Made by a program: the position numbers and the translations under genes. 39,056 nt of DNA from an uncultured Spirochaetaceae bacterium (GTDB lineage: Bacteria; Spirochaetota; Spirochaetia; Treponematales; Treponemataceae). Every line of letters starts with the position of its first letter. Position 1 is the first letter of the stretch. The notes beneath the pieces were generated by a model. The model was given only the letters and a program-made list of their open reading frames with translations, was not told the DNA's origin and did not search any database. Below are positions 7,150 to 15,820 of the stretch, one piece after another. Where the stretch lies: NCBI GenBank assembly GCA_902797305.1, contig CADBSK010000085.1, forward strand, positions 1 through 39,056. The letters run 5' to 3'.

Positions 7150-10100
7150 ATGGATTTTAAAAAAAGTAGTAAAATTTTCTTTTGTTTAGTATTAACTGTA
7201 TTATTCGCGACAGGTTCTGCCTTTGCACATGGTAAAAAGGATGTTAGTGAAGTAGATACCAACAACCTTGAAAGCTGGCAGGAATCTTTTGACCTGTCCA
7301 GAAGATTGAAGGGCAAATACAACATTATGGTTACCGCAACCGACTTGGGTGGTAACACGGTTGTAGAAGGACCTTATAACATTAAGGTTGACCCAAAATC
7401 AGATCTCCCAGTTTGTTCTATTACAAACCCTCGCAAGGATATGCGCGTTATTGGTAACTTGAATATCGTAGGTGCATGTATCGATGATGATGCGGTTTCT
7501 TATGTAGAATTAATCCTTGATGGTGACAAAGAGCATCCAATCCGCGCACAGGGAAAAGAGTTCTGGTCATACTATCTTGATACAACACAACTGGAAGAAG
7601 GTCTTCATACAATCGAAGTTGTTGGCTACGATATCTACGGATTAAGAGGATATCCTACAGTTCTCGGCTGGAACCTTGACCGTCGTCAGCCAATTACAAA
7701 AGTAGATGATCCAACTATGGGTGCCCTTGTTTCTGGTTCTGTTAAACTTAAGGGTATGGTAGAAGACGGAAACGGTATCAAAAGCCTTTCCTATTCTCTT
7801 GATGGCGGAAGATATTTCTACGATGTTAAATTAAAGAACAAAAAAACTCATAAAGAATTTGAAATTAACGTAAATACAAAGAACTTTGCAGATGGTGCTC
7901 AGGTAATCTGGTTTAAAGCAGTTGATAATTCTGGTTCAGAAGGAATTTATTCGTTCCTTTACTTTGTTGATAACACAAAACCAGAAGTAAAAATTGTCGC
8001 TCCAGACGAAAAAGAACAGAATTCTGGAAAATTTATTATTTCTGGATATGCAAAAGATACAATGGGTATCGATAAACTGACCTATGAGTGGGGTACCGAA
8101 AAAGGGGAATTTGAATTAATTCCTGGAAACCCATTCTGGAGTCTTCCTGTAAATGTAACAGGAACAAAAGATAAAAAACGCACATTTACAATTACTGCTC
8201 ATGATATTGCAGGAAACATCGTAACTGTTTCTAAAAAAGTGCTCATCAACGAAGAATTGAACAAGCCTGTTGTAACTGTTGTAGATCCTAATCCTCAGAC
8301 TTTTGTAGAAGCAGATGATCCGCTGTTCGTGCGCGGATATGCTCACGATAGAGAAGGCGTTGCTAAGATAAAATATCGACTTGATGCTGGTGAATGGCTC
8401 GAAGAAGAATCAAATGGTTCTTTCTATGGAGTACTGGCAAAGGGTTCTGATTTGGCTGCAGGTAAACATACTGTAACAGTAATTGCAGTTGATGTTTGTG
8501 GAGTAGAAAGCAATCCTGTTGTGGCAGAATTTGCTGCTCGTGGTGCAAAACCACAATTTACAGATGCAAAAATAGTTGGTGGTCGTTCAAATGGACAGGC
8601 CGCTTATCCTGGCTTTAAGGTTCATCCGGAAGAAGGAGCTGCATTCCAGGTTGGAGTTTCAAGTTCTGTTGGAATTACAGCTATTCATACTGTTATAACT
8701 GGTGGTCGTGGAGCAACAATTGAAAATGATATTCCTGTAAAAGAAGGAACAAGTTCAATTCCAGTTTCAATTCCAATTACGAGAGAATTGCCACAGGGTA
8801 TTCTTAGAATTGTAATCACTGCAACAGACTCTCTCGGAAGAACAGTTGATTACAGAACATATTTGAATGTACAGAATTTAACAGTTGCTCCAGATGTTGC
8901 TCCTGCTGTTGTTATCAAAGATTGTGCTTCGGGCGAAAACAATTTAATCGTTAACAATAAAAATGTTCCAAATACAATGCACTTTGTAGGTGGAACTGCT
9001 CGAACAGTAGAAATTGTGCCTGCAACTCAGTTTGCTAAAGCTACTGTAAAGAATAATATAATCACTTTAACTGCAGGTAGCGCAGTAGGAATGTCTGATC
9101 CTGTAGTAATTAGAGTTACAACTGATCAGGGATTAACTTTCGACTCAGAAAAAGTTGTTTTCAGATATGATGGTGAAAAACCGGTTGTAAGAATCAATGG
9201 CGCTTCTGAAACAAGTGCAATTGACGGAAGTGCTGGTAAAGTTACAATCGCAGGTTCAATTTCCAGTGAAGGGCCTCTTAGTTCTGTTTCTTACAAAGTT
9301 TACAGTGCAAAGGCTGTTATGGCCGGTGATGTGGTAAACTCTCTTGAAGCAGTAAAAGCTGGCGAAGCAGTTTCTTTAGGAACTTCAAGAAGTTTTAGCT
9401 TCCCATTTGATGCTACATCAGAAGAAAACGGTTATGGTATTTATATTATAGAAGTAACTGCAGTTGGACTTTCGGGAGAACCTGTTGCTTCAAGCGTTGC
9501 CGTTCGTAACATTCCAGAGACAACAGGTGTTGCAAAAGCTCCTATGTTTGTATGGGCTGATGGAACAAACGTAAGTTATGCCGTTGCATATCAGGGCGAA
9601 GTTGATAAGACTTTTGGTGTTTTCAAGCGTAGCGAGATGGCAGCAGGAACAAACACAATCAATGTTTCTGTTACAACACCTGCTGATGAAAAGCAGTATC
9701 CTTCAAAATTAAATACTACAAAAACAGCAAAAATAGATGGAAGAATCGTATCTGTAGGGGATGCTTCTTATGGCAGTGGAATGACTGTTACAATGGAACA
9801 GTCTGAATCTACTGTATTGATTGCAGAAGTAGAAACAGATGCAAATGTAACTGGTGCTAACTATGAAATTTCCGGGGATAATATTCCTGGTGGTACAAAC
9901 ACTTCTAACGGAGCTGCAAAAGTTACAAAACAGGAAGGTTCAAATAAGTGGACAATTGAAGTACCTCTGGCAAATCTTCCTGTTAGATATAACAATATTA
10001 AAATTACTGTAAAAGCAGGTTCGGTTTCTAAGGAAATAAAGGGAACAGTTCTGGTTGTTCGTTCAGTAGAATCAAGAATGATTGACGACCGTAAGACTGT

Positions 10101-13100
10101 TTATGCCCTTGAAGGTACCGGCAGTATGTACGATAAAGATTCTGCAAGTTATGTAATGACTACAGGTTCAATCGTAAACTTCTATGCTAATGTTCCAGGT
10201 GTAAAAGGAAATCCAACTCTTGTTGGCGGTGGTGACGCTCTCGCTCTCGAAGTAAATGAGACAAATCCTAATTCGATGGCTGTTCGCGTTCAGAAGGACG
10301 GTACATTCCAGGGCATTCAGATTAGAATGCAGGATTCTAATGGTGTATCTTATCAGTCTCAGCCAATTACAATTATTTCTGACTCTGGTGCTCCAGAAGT
10401 TAAGATTGTTACTCCAGAATTACATACATGGGCTCGTAATTCAGTACGCATTACAGGTACAGCTGCTGATCCAAGCGGAATTAAAAGTGCCGAATACTCT
10501 GTTGACGGCGGAAATACCTGGAAAAGTCTTGCTGTTTCAGGTCCAAAAACAGGTATAACATTCAGCGGAACCGAAGAATTAAAAAATGTAGAAGACGGAC
10601 TTGTTTGTCTTGAAGTTCGCGTTACCGACGTAGCCGGAAACGCAGGATACGCTCATACATCATTTGCAAAAGATACTGTTCCACCAACTGTAGAAGTTGT
10701 TGTACCAACAGAAGAATCTATAGTAAACGGTGAAAACCTTATCGCATTCAGAGTAGAAGACAATGGTGCTTTTGCAAAGGCAATTTATGTTGGTCCTCCT
10801 AGCCGTTCAGAAAGAGTTCGCACAGAAATCAAAGATGCAGATGGAATTTCTAATAATCCATATGTAATGGTTCACGTTGGAACAAAACAGTATCCAATGG
10901 ATGAAGCAATGTCATTTGAATTCCTTGATGCGGCAGGAAACGTTACAACAATTGATGCATGGAAATTCATCATTGATACAAAATCTGACTTGCCTGTAGC
11001 AGAGATTCATCTTCCTGTTGATAACGAAGTAATTACCCGTGACTTTACAATCTCTGGTGTAGTTTACGACGATGACGGTAAGTGTGAGATTTACTATAGA
11101 ATCGACAAAGGCGAATATACAAAACTTCCTGAAATGGCAACAAGTTTTGCTATTCCAGTTGATTTTAGTACATTGCTGGATAACGAACATACTTTAAGTA
11201 TCTATGCAGTTGATATTAATGGTGTAAGAGGTCCAGTTGTAGACCGCAGATTCAGAGTAAGTACAGAAGAGCCAAAGGGTTCTGTAGAAAAACCAACTCT
11301 GGATGATGCTTGTAAAGAAGTTGTTACAATCAGTGGTGTTGCAAGCGATAAAAACGGAATTGATAAGGTTCTTGTTTCTCTTGATAACGGTAACTCTTAT
11401 AACCTGGCAACTGGCACTACAGAATGGACATATACATTTGATACACGCGCAATTACTGATGGTACGAACGTAGTATTCATCAAGGTAATTGATAAATATG
11501 GAATCAATGGTTTGTATTCAAGTTTGATAAACATCGATAACCAGAAACCAGAGATGATTTTGGATTATCCGGTAGACGATTCTACAACTTACGGTCCATT
11601 GTTCTTTAGTGGTTACGCATTTGATAATGTAGGTATTACAGAAATGTATGCTTCGATTACAAGTTTGGAAGGAAAAGAAGTTCCTGGAAGAATGCGTAAA
11701 GTAAACTTTGAACTAGAAAGAATCATTTCTAATACATTAGACTTGTCATCTTTGAACAACGGTAACTATAACGTAGAAGTTACAGCTCGCGATAAGGCTG
11801 GTAATACAACTCACTTGAGCCGTAATATTACATTAAATAAGAATAAGCCGCTTGCCACAGTTGATTTGCTCTATCCATTAAACGGGGAATCAAAGCACGG
11901 TGTATTCAATATTTACGGTCAGGCAAGTTCGGATACTTCTATCGAGACCCTTTCATTGTATGTAGACGGTAAGTTTATAAGTGATACAAAACTTTCTCAG
12001 ACAGGCTACTTTACATTTAAGATGGGACCAGAGAGTATTTCTGAAGGTATGCATACATATCGTGTAGATGCTCGTGTAGAAGGTGGAACTGTAATTCGTT
12101 CAAGAACACAGTCTATTGAATATAGTCCTGTTGGACCTTGGGTTACAATCGACAACTTTGCTTATGGTGATTTTGCTACAAACCGTCCATTTATTCAGGG
12201 ACACGCAGGATATTCTCTTGATGAAGAAGAACTTATTCGTTCTAAGATGAAGAGTGCGACAAAAGAAGATAAGGCTATTGTTGCAGAAAAGAAAGTAGAA
12301 AAGGTAGAAGTAAGTTTTGATAACGGTAAATCATTTGAAACTGTTTCTAAAGCAGAAAAATGGATGTATCGCGTAGAAAACCAGGATATTGCAGAAGGTT
12401 ATCACTTTATGCTCATCCGCGCTACGATGAAAAATAAAGAGACTGCAATTGAACGATGTATTATTCAGATTGATAATACTTCTCCATCGGTTAGACTTAT
12501 CAGCCCTGTTGCTGGTGGTGCTTATAACCAGGAACTGGTATTCAGTGGACTTTCTACTGATGATGTTGGACTTAAGAGTGTTAAGATGAGCCTCCGTAAG
12601 GGTGACAAATCAAGCTATGAAGTTCCATCATTTATTCAGGGATTGTACTTAGACTGGAACTTCTGGGGTGCAACATTATTTGACATCGGTGCCGGACTTA
12701 CATTCTTTGATAATGCGGTAAAAGTTCAGTTCCAGTGGGGACAGTTTACATCTGAACAGCGTGATGCGGTTAATACCTTCCTTGGTAGAGAACTAACAGA
12801 AATGCGTTATGGTGGTGATAACGTAATGGGTCTTAAGATTCTTGCAAACATTGGAGAATTGCCATTTGCGTTCCTGTTTGGTCGTGACTTTGAAGCTCTT
12901 AGTGCTACATTAGCGGTTGGTGCTAACTTTACATACTTTAACCAGACAAACTCAGGTAGGGGACAGATTCTTTCTGCTTTGATTACACAGGTAGAATTCC
13001 CTAGATTGCACTTTAACAATCTAAAGATGTTCAGTACTTTCTCATTCTATTACGAAGGATCGTTGTGGTTTATTCCAACAGATATCGCCAGCGATACTGG

Positions 13101-13161
13101 TGTAGATATTAAGAATATGGTATGGCAGAACTCAATTGGTTTCCGATTGAATGTATTCTAA
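7150..13161 (+). CDS. Giant secreted Ig-repeat protein with beta-barrel-like C-terminus
   Basis: 2003 residues. A signal peptide (basic MDFKKSSK, hydrophobic core, cleavage after AFA at residue 26) is followed by about a dozen Ig-like repeats. Each begins with a pattern such as VKIVAPDE, then SGYAKDTMGIDKLTY or SGVASDKNGIDKVLVSLDNG, and ends in aromatic-rich strands; many are linked by VDNTKP- or DTKSDLP-type joints. This resembles bacterial Ig (Big-type) domains. Residues about 600-1080 are more divergent, with Thr/Val-rich strands. From about residue 1822 to the end the character changes to alternating aromatic strands (LYLDWNFWG, FQWGQF, FSFYYEGSLWF), and the protein finishes SIGFRLNVF with a terminal Phe, the usual signature of outer-membrane beta-barrel strands. 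I infer an outer-membrane-anchored fibre. It is first in an operon with two further envelope genes. No named family is claimed. Confidence 0.85.
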   Translation: MDFKKSSKIFFCLVLTVLFATGSAFAHGKKDVSEVDTNNLESWQESFDLSRRLKGKYNIMVTATDLGGNTVVEGPYNIKVDPKSDLPVCSITNPRKDMRVIGNLNIVGACIDDDAVSYVELILDGDKEHPIRAQGKEFWSYYLDTTQLEEGLHTIEVVGYDIYGLRGYPTVLGWNLDRRQPITKVDDPTMGALVSGSVKLKGMVEDGNGIKSLSYSLDGGRYFYDVKLKNKKTHKEFEINVNTKNFADGAQVIWFKAVDNSGSEGIYSFLYFVDNTKPEVKIVAPDEKEQNSGKFIISGYAKDTMGIDKLTYEWGTEKGEFELIPGNPFWSLPVNVTGTKDKKRTFTITAHDIAGNIVTVSKKVLINEELNKPVVTVVDPNPQTFVEADDPLFVRGYAHDREGVAKIKYRLDAGEWLEEESNGSFYGVLAKGSDLAAGKHTVTVIAVDVCGVESNPVVAEFAARGAKPQFTDAKIVGGRSNGQAAYPGFKVHPEEGAAFQVGVSSSVGITAIHTVITGGRGATIENDIPVKEGTSSIPVSIPITRELPQGILRIVITATDSLGRTVDYRTYLNVQNLTVAPDVAPAVVIKDCASGENNLIVNNKNVPNTMHFVGGTARTVEIVPATQFAKATVKNNIITLTAGSAVGMSDPVVIRVTTDQGLTFDSEKVVFRYDGEKPVVRINGASETSAIDGSAGKVTIAGSISSEGPLSSVSYKVYSAKAVMAGDVVNSLEAVKAGEAVSLGTSRSFSFPFDATSEENGYGIYIIEVTAVGLSGEPVASSVAVRNIPETTGVAKAPMFVWADGTNVSYAVAYQGEVDKTFGVFKRSEMAAGTNTINVSVTTPADEKQYPSKLNTTKTAKIDGRIVSVGDASYGSGMTVTMEQSESTVLIAEVETDANVTGANYEISGDNIPGGTNTSNGAAKVTKQEGSNKWTIEVPLANLPVRYNNIKITVKAGSVSKEIKGTVLVVRSVESRMIDDRKTVYALEGTGSMYDKDSASYVMTTGSIVNFYANVPGVKGNPTLVGGGDALALEVNETNPNSMAVRVQKDGTFQGIQIRMQDSNGVSYQSQPITIISDSGAPEVKIVTPELHTWARNSVRITGTAADPSGIKSAEYSVDGGNTWKSLAVSGPKTGITFSGTEELKNVEDGLVCLEVRVTDVAGNAGYAHTSFAKDTVPPTVEVVVPTEESIVNGENLIAFRVEDNGAFAKAIYVGPPSRSERVRTEIKDADGISNNPYVMVHVGTKQYPMDEAMSFEFLDAAGNVTTIDAWKFIIDTKSDLPVAEIHLPVDNEVITRDFTISGVVYDDDGKCEIYYRIDKGEYTKLPEMATSFAIPVDFSTLLDNEHTLSIYAVDINGVRGPVVDRRFRVSTEEPKGSVEKPTLDDACKEVVTISGVASDKNGIDKVLVSLDNGNSYNLATGTTEWTYTFDTRAITDGTNVVFIKVIDKYGINGLYSSLINIDNQKPEMILDYPVDDSTTYGPLFFSGYAFDNVGITEMYASITSLEGKEVPGRMRKVNFELERIISNTLDLSSLNNGNYNVEVTARDKAGNTTHLSRNITLNKNKPLATVDLLYPLNGESKHGVFNIYGQASSDTSIETLSLYVDGKFISDTKLSQTGYFTFKMGPESISEGMHTYRVDARVEGGTVIRSRTQSIEYSPVGPWVTIDNFAYGDFATNRPFIQGHAGYSLDEEELIRSKMKSATKEDKAIVAEKKVEKVEVSFDNGKSFETVSKAEKWMYRVENQDIAEGYHFMLIRATMKNKETAIERCIIQIDNTSPSVRLISPVAGGAYNQELVFSGLSTDDVGLKSVKMSLRKGDKSSYEVPSFIQGLYLDWNFWGATLFDIGAGLTFFDNAVKVQFQWGQFTSEQRDAVNTFLGRELTEMRYGGDNVMGLKILANIGELPFAFLFGRDFEALSATLAVGANFTYFNQTNSGRGQILSALITQVEFPRLHFNNLKMFSTFSFYYEGSLWFIPTDIASDTGVDIKNMVWQNSIGFRLNVF

Positions 13162-13186
13162 TCATCAGGAAACAAGGGGGTATTAA

Positions 13187-14308
13187 ATGGCATTTAAAAA
13201 GAAACTTTCAGTTTTAATTAGTCTGATTTGTGTTTCTCTGTTTACGGCTTTGCCACTTTTTGCAGTAGATCAGTATATCATCGTGATTTATAGACAACTT
13301 GATGAAGCTTTTTCAGAAAAGAATGAAAAGGAACTCAATTCTGTTTTAGAGACAAATGCAGAAGATACAAATTATTATCTGATTGAAAACTATACAATGA
13401 AGAAGATTCGCCGTCTTGTAGTAGATGAAGAATATGCTTTTGCAATGCAGGCAAATCTAATTGTTATTGATAACAATCTTGATAATATGGATGCAGTAGA
13501 ACTTTATTCTACAATTGCAAATGCTCTAGAAAAACAAAAGGAGCAGGAACGTATTCAGGCAGAAAAAGATGCTGCGGCTTATGCAAAATATGTTGCAGAA
13601 AAACAAAAGCACAAAACCGAAGTCGGAAAGTTGTACAATACTTCTCTTACCTCTGATGGTAAAGAAGTATATGTTGCATCAAAAGACGAAAAGTTTACTG
13701 CTACAAACTGGTGCTTTAAGTTTAACATTGCAGAGCTTATGATGTTAAACGAATCGGCTCATTCTTATGATTCTGTCCGATATGGTATTGGCGGTGACTT
13801 TAAGTATGATTATACTTTTGATAAAGTTTCTGTTGGTTTTGATGCAGGATTAAACTTTATTATGCTGCCATTCACCAATTCGGACAATACAATGCTTCCG
13901 GGAGCATACATCCAGCCAAAAATCGGTTTTGGTTCTTTTGGACGAACATTAATGTTTAGAATTGGTTTTGTTGCATTGATGAATATGCATATGCAGGAAA
14001 ACAAATCTGTTTTGCAGGATACATTCTTAACTCCATCTTTTGGTATTTGTTTGAATCCTGTAGAAATTGGACCAGGAAAATTAAGCGCTGGAGTTGATTA
14101 TTATCTTTCCAGCTTAAAGGCTGTTTATCCAAACATGGTATTTGCAATGGGTGGAGATTTGAACTATGCTGTACCGATTGCAAAAATGGAAAAATTAGCA
14201 GTTAATTTTAACATCGGATTGAAGGAAACTCTATTCATTAAGGATAGTGGAATTGAAAATCGCGCTAGTGTAGTACTGGCTATTGGAGCTGAAAATGTTG
14301 CGAAATAA
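13187..14308 (+). CDS. Probable outer-membrane protein, operon partner of the Ig-repeat protein
   Basis: 373 residues. The signal peptide MAFKKKLSVLISLICVSLFT continues to a cleavage near LPLFA (about residue 26). Residues 30-145 are helical and charged, ending in a coiled coil (KQKEQERIQAEKDAAAYAKY). From about residue 165 the sequence is a series of amphipathic strands (YGIGGDFKYDYTF, VSVGFDAGLNFIML, FRIGFVALMNMHM, LSAGVDYYLSSL) that look like a small beta-barrel or porin-like domain. The terminal residues are AIGAENVAK, without the C-terminal Phe. AAGGGGG lies just before the ATG. The gap from the Ig-repeat gene is 25 bases, and the next gene overlaps it by 14. Role unknown; a periplasm-to-outer-membrane linker is inferred. 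Confidence 0.8.
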   Translation: MAFKKKLSVLISLICVSLFTALPLFAVDQYIIVIYRQLDEAFSEKNEKELNSVLETNAEDTNYYLIENYTMKKIRRLVVDEEYAFAMQANLIVIDNNLDNMDAVELYSTIANALEKQKEQERIQAEKDAAAYAKYVAEKQKHKTEVGKLYNTSLTSDGKEVYVASKDEKFTATNWCFKFNIAELMMLNESAHSYDSVRYGIGGDFKYDYTFDKVSVGFDAGLNFIMLPFTNSDNTMLPGAYIQPKIGFGSFGRTLMFRIGFVALMNMHMQENKSVLQDTFLTPSFGICLNPVEIGPGKLSAGVDYYLSSLKAVYPNMVFAMGGDLNYAVPIAKMEKLAVNFNIGLKETLFIKDSGIENRASVVLAIGAENVAK

Positions 14309-15710
14309 AAAATTAATTACAGTTTTACTCAGTTTGATTTGTTTGCTTGCTGGTTCTTATGCTCAGGGAACAGTTAACCTCGCAGAAAGATATTTAAATC
14401 AGGCAAGTGATGCTTTTGAAGACGGGGATATTAATACTGCATATAAGCGGATTAATAGTTCAATGACGATTAGCATGTCGGAAGATAGTATTATTCCTGC
14501 AAATACATTGGTTGTAGCACGCCAGATTTACAAACAGAGATTGCTTACACTTAAACGCAAGTATGATGAACCTGACTTTATTGAGGTAAAAACAAATCTC
14601 GAAAAGTTCAGTCCTGTTGTAAATACAGAAATTACCAAACTTGTTAGACAAATAGAAGCGATGGCCGTGCAGGCTGAAAAAGACAAAGCTGCCGCAAAAC
14701 AGGATGAGTTCCAGAATGCGCTCAAGAGTTCTATTGAAGAAGCAAACGAGAGTAGCAAGGCTGCAATCGAAGAGCTGGGAACTAAGATGATTGAACAGCA
14801 GGAAAAATCTAACGAGAACGTAAATCGTTATATTGAGCAGAACGAAAAGAATAATAAGCAGACTCAGCATAGTTTTAGAATGCTGTTTATCCTTATTCTT
14901 ATTGTTGTAATTGTTGTTCTTCTTGTTATTTTGTTGATTGTTGCAATTGTAAGGGCTGCTGCAAAAGCAAACAGACAACAGCAGCAGCAATACGTAGAAG
15001 CCTTTAAGCTTTTAGCTGCTAATCAGAGTCAGACAAACCAGATTATGATTGGTGGAATTGCCGGTCTTTATAGCGAAGACGGCTTGAAACTTGCAGGTGC
15101 TTCCAGCTGGAGTCAGACAGCATTGCCAGAACCAGAAGAAACTCCAGAAGAAAAAGAAGAATTAAGACAGCTTGCTGCAAAATGTGAAGATTTAGGTGCC
15201 CAGATAGATCAGTTTACCGGCCGAAAGAATAATTCTAAGAATGTGAGTGAACTTGTTTTCAAGATCGCTACAAAACTTGGTGTTCGTCAACATGATGCAA
15301 TGGTATATTTCTGTGCAAGTATGGTTTATGATGCAGGATTCCTTGATATTTCAGAAGAAATCTTACAGGCAGAATCACTTACGCCAGAGCAGAAAGCAGA
15401 GCTGGATAAACACGTTGAAAAATATGAATCACATTTGCAGTTTGTACCACGCCGTTATTGGCAGGTTTTTGATGATGCTGCAAAATATCACCATGAAAAT
15501 TTTGATGGTTCTGGCCGCCCAGAAGGATTAAAAGGAAAAGATATTCCTGATATCGCACGAATTATTCGTGTTGCAGATAGTTTTAATGCTTTGTCCAGCC
15601 GTCGAACATTCCGTGGTGGTACTGACAAGGAATCTGCCCTTGAAATCCTGGAACAGCAGTCAAATCTTTACGATTCAGAAGTAATTGCTGCATTAAAAGA
15701 CATAATTTAG
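14295..15710 (+). CDS. Membrane protein with periplasmic helical domain and degenerate HD-GYP domain
   Basis: 471 residues from ATG 14295. GGAG at 14285-14288 decides this start over an in-frame TTG 12 bases earlier, and it overlaps the previous gene by 14 bases. A signal peptide ends near SYAQG (about residue 24). Residues 25-190 are helical and coiled coil. One strong membrane helix spans residues 196-219, followed by a Gln-rich stretch. Residues about 300-471 match the HD-GYP phosphodiesterase pattern but are altered: the HD pair is YD (residues 345-346, VYDAGFLDISEEIL), and the later block reads HHENFDGSGRPEGL (399 onward), so GYP is GRP. VADSFNALSS follows. Known family members hydrolyse c-di-GMP; loss of the first metal His suggests a binding or scaffold role. 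The topology places this domain in the cytoplasm. Confidence 0.82.
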   Translation: MLRNKKLITVLLSLICLLAGSYAQGTVNLAERYLNQASDAFEDGDINTAYKRINSSMTISMSEDSIIPANTLVVARQIYKQRLLTLKRKYDEPDFIEVKTNLEKFSPVVNTEITKLVRQIEAMAVQAEKDKAAAKQDEFQNALKSSIEEANESSKAAIEELGTKMIEQQEKSNENVNRYIEQNEKNNKQTQHSFRMLFILILIVVIVVLLVILLIVAIVRAAAKANRQQQQQYVEAFKLLAANQSQTNQIMIGGIAGLYSEDGLKLAGASSWSQTALPEPEETPEEKEELRQLAAKCEDLGAQIDQFTGRKNNSKNVSELVFKIATKLGVRQHDAMVYFCASMVYDAGFLDISEEILQAESLTPEQKAELDKHVEKYESHLQFVPRRYWQVFDDAAKYHHENFDGSGRPEGLKGKDIPDIARIIRVADSFNALSSRRTFRGGTDKESALEILEQQSNLYDSEVIAALKDII

Positions 15711-15740
15711 TAAATCAGACGAAATGTCGCTTACAATTTG

Positions 15741-15768
15741 GGGCTGTCCTAATGGACAGCCCTTTTTT
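15741..15768 (+). terminator. Rho-independent terminator of the envelope operon
   Basis: A perfect 9-bp stem, GGGCTGTCC (15741-15749) and GGACAGCCC (15754-15762), with loop TAAT, is followed by TTTTTTC and more T. It sits 30 bases after the HD-GYP-like gene's stop and ends the three-gene transcript. It also argues that translation of the next gene cannot start inside it. Confidence 0.92.
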
Positions 15769-15785
15769 CTTTTTTATCGATATAT

Positions 15786-15813
15786 TAAACCTTCATTCCC
15801 AATTTGCCGATAA
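15786..15813 (+). promoter_or_regulatory. Candidate sigma-28 (FliA-type) promoter
   Basis: TAAA (15786-15789), 16 bases, then GCCGATAA (15806-15813). The second box equals the enterobacterial FliA -10 consensus exactly, and the spacing is one base over the usual 15. It lies between the preceding terminator and ATG 15821, so it could drive the GHL protein and mnmE. Predicted transcription would begin almost at the ATG. Based on two short boxes only. Confidence 0.45.
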
Positions 15814-15820
15814 ACAAAGT

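Noticed and set aside
14283..14294. TTG start four codons before ATG 14295
   Set aside because: GGAG at 14285-14288 is well placed for ATG 14295 and would lie inside the coding region if TTG were used.
14460..14990. 176-codon antisense frame opposite the HD-GYP-like gene
   Set aside because: Leu/Phe/Asn-rich shadow of the coiled-coil and membrane-helix codons; no independent signals.
15752..15820. Longer start for the GHL protein (23 extra codons)
   Set aside because: The ATG lies in the loop of the upstream operon's terminator, and the extra peptide just translates the T-run (SPFFFF). The ATG at 15821 is preferred.
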